Assembly (NCBI GenBank): GCA_038503075.1
Contig: JBCAML010000019.1
Span: 1,426,001 to 1,490,000, forward strand
Length of the DNA stretch: 64,000 bases
Reading direction: 5' to 3'
Origin: Gyromitra esculenta
Taxonomy: Eukaryota; Ascomycota; Pezizomycetes; Pezizales; Discinaceae
The notes beneath the pieces were generated by a model, which saw only the letters and a list, made by a program, of their open reading frames with translations, had not been told where the DNA came from and did no database searches. The position numbers and the translations under genes are program-made. Numbering within the stretch: position 1 is the stretch's first letter; every line of letters starts with the position of its first letter. Below are positions 62,933 through 64,000 of the stretch, one piece after another.

Positions 62933-63379
62933 ATGACCTCTTCCTGCAGGCACACTACAAACACGATAGACTCGCTCTCAGATTCCTCTACAGAGATGGA
63001 CGTTTGTAATGCCGATCCTAGTCCATCTACCCCAGGCGAAGTAGGGATAAAAGAGCTACAGAATTCGGGTTTAGAAAGTAGCACCTGGAGCTTAGGCTCT
63101 AGGGAACGGACTCCTCGAAAGGTTTCTGTGCGGATTGCTTCACGGAAGTGCCGGCGCAACGATAGGGCTCTTGCGGTACACGAACAAATGCCACAGAACA
63201 GTCTACGGCATCCCCTGGCGGCTACCCGCAGAGAGGGCGATCAGCGGAAGAAGAAACCGAGGCGTGGACGGAATATTACAGCCCCGAGAGCTCATAAAGT
63301 GCGGATGCAGCTGGGTAAGGGAAATGGCCTGGGTGTGGTTGTGGTGAGTGAGAATACCTGGGTCTTGAGCGGGCGATAG
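62933..63379 (+). CDS. uncharacterised small basic protein
   Basis: Single-exon frame of 148 aa starting MTSSCRHTTNTIDSLSDSST. The N-terminal third is Ser/Thr/acidic; the C-terminal half is strongly basic (RKCRRNDRA, RREGDQRKKKPRRGRN), which could be a nuclear-localisation or nucleic-acid-binding tail. I do not recognise a family. Support comes from a TATA box and good start context; there is no homology evidence. The longer frame upstream begins at TTG. Confidence 0.45.
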   Translation: MTSSCRHTTNTIDSLSDSSTEMDVCNADPSPSTPGEVGIKELQNSGLESSTWSLGSRERTPRKVSVRIASRKCRRNDRALAVHEQMPQNSLRHPLAATRREGDQRKKKPRRGRNITAPRAHKVRMQLGKGNGLGVVVVSENTWVLSGR

Positions 63380-63677
63380 AGAGTGCCTGAGAAGAAAGAT
63401 CCCAAGATAGATGGTATGGTGGAGGAGATTTTGAGAATGGGTATTTGAGGGGTTGCCTCTATCGTCAGAGTATATTGTTGGAGGGGGTACTGGTTGGAAC
63501 AAAGAACAGATGATGTATCAGCTATGCTTGTTCTGAAATACAAAACTTTATTTCATAGTCAGTCAGAGTAGATATCTTCGAGCACAGTTTGTATAAATGC
63601 CATGCTTATAGTCGAGTTGAAGAGTTTATTGTATTTTCAAGTTTGGTAAACTCTCTGTGGAAAATAGGAAAAACATC

Positions 63678-64000
63678 ATGTCAGACGACGGCGGAGACCA
63701 CGATGGGTAGAGATCCACATCTTAGCAGATAAACATTGCAGATGACTAATAAAATTATCCATACCAAGGTGGGATGAAGCGAAAGAGCACGATAACGATG
63801 AAATCTATAGCGATGACACGCTTGACCTTGATCCCGAGGTCGAGAGTGAGGCCGAGGACAGAAACGAAGGAAACCTAGATATCGAGTCTCAAAATTTGCA
63901 CGATACCCATGAAGAAAAGTCAAAGAGGCAAGTAAAGTTGCATGTGGAGGGAGAAGCTAAACGAATACCAGACAGCAAGAGAACTACAACGCCGTTCATG
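63678..64000 (+). CDS. RPB6: RNA polymerase subunit ABC23/RPB6, 5' part
   Basis: The gene runs off the right edge. Exon 1 is 63678-63706 (ATG of MSDDGGDHDG), with intron donor GTAGAG and acceptor ACCAAG before 63769; exon 2 is open to the end. The encoded N-terminus is strongly acidic (DNDEIYSDDTLDLDPEVESE), then basic (EEKSKRQVKL), then RIPDSKRTTTPFM at the edge. In RPB6, a shared subunit of RNA polymerases I, II and III, a short acidic N-terminus is followed by a TTPYM motif at the start of the conserved fold, so the match fits. Only the variable N-terminus and the first conserved residues are visible, so the call rests on that motif and the domain order. Confidence 0.65.

Noticed and set aside
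1..64000. CRISPR arrays, prokaryotic operons or ribosome-binding sites
   Set aside because: The genome is clearly eukaryotic with spliceosomal introns; no regularly spaced repeats were seen.

Overview
The window looks like a segment of a filamentous ascomycete genome. Reasons: short introns (about 45-110 nt) with GTRNGT/GC donors, a Zn2Cys6 regulator, a fungal NACHT-type STAND protein, MUP1-, PMC1- and FRE-like transporters and reductases, and a GH31 alpha-xylosidase. Genes are sparse, with long spacers holding microsatellites, small inverted-repeat elements and gene relics. A Pezizomycete-like genome (truffle/morel type) would fit, but that is a guess. All gene models were spliced by hand; most were accepted only where the reading phase closed across every junction. 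Many long open frames in the spacers begin at TTG or GTG and were not accepted as genes.

Layout. 1-2.4 kb: 3' part of a MUP1-like methionine permease (+). About 3.97-4.9 kb: S/T/P-rich unknown protein (+). 6.2-10 kb: PMC1-type Ca2+-ATPase (-), five exons, 1177 aa. 10-15.9 kb: spacer and CT-rich leader. 15.9-18.7 kb: Zn2Cys6 transcription factor (+), 911 aa. 20.9-21.2 kb: foldback inverted repeat. 21.5-25.1 kb: SNF2/Rad5-type helicase (-) with apparent disabling lesions. 25.4-30.9 kb: large NACHT STAND protein (+), about 1536 aa as spliced here. 31.9-33.9 kb: sugar transporter (-). 34.2 kb: MITE with TA duplications. 40.2-40.8 kb: HsbA-like small protein (+). 42.06-42.83 kb: glycoside-hydrolase pseudogene (-). 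43.5-45.7 kb: second sugar transporter (-). 46.7-49.5 kb: GH31 alpha-xylosidase (+). 50.7-51.9 kb: tyrosine phosphatase (-). 54.8-57 kb: ferric reductase (+). 62-63.4 kb: two lineage-specific ORFs. 63.7 kb to the end: start of a probable RPB6 RNA-polymerase subunit gene (+).

How the genes may work together. The transporter at 43.5-45.7 kb and the GH31 enzyme are divergent across about 1 kb that carries a GGCTAA-type (XlnR-like) hexamer, with a dead GH relic beside them. This looks like a small plant-cell-wall sugar unit. The STAND gene and the SNF2 helicase are divergent across 269 bp. The STAND protein appears to end in a Sin3-type PAH domain, which would link an NLR-like sensor to chromatin. 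That pairing and architecture is the most unusual signal in the window; its main weakness is that the joined gene model rests on hand splicing.
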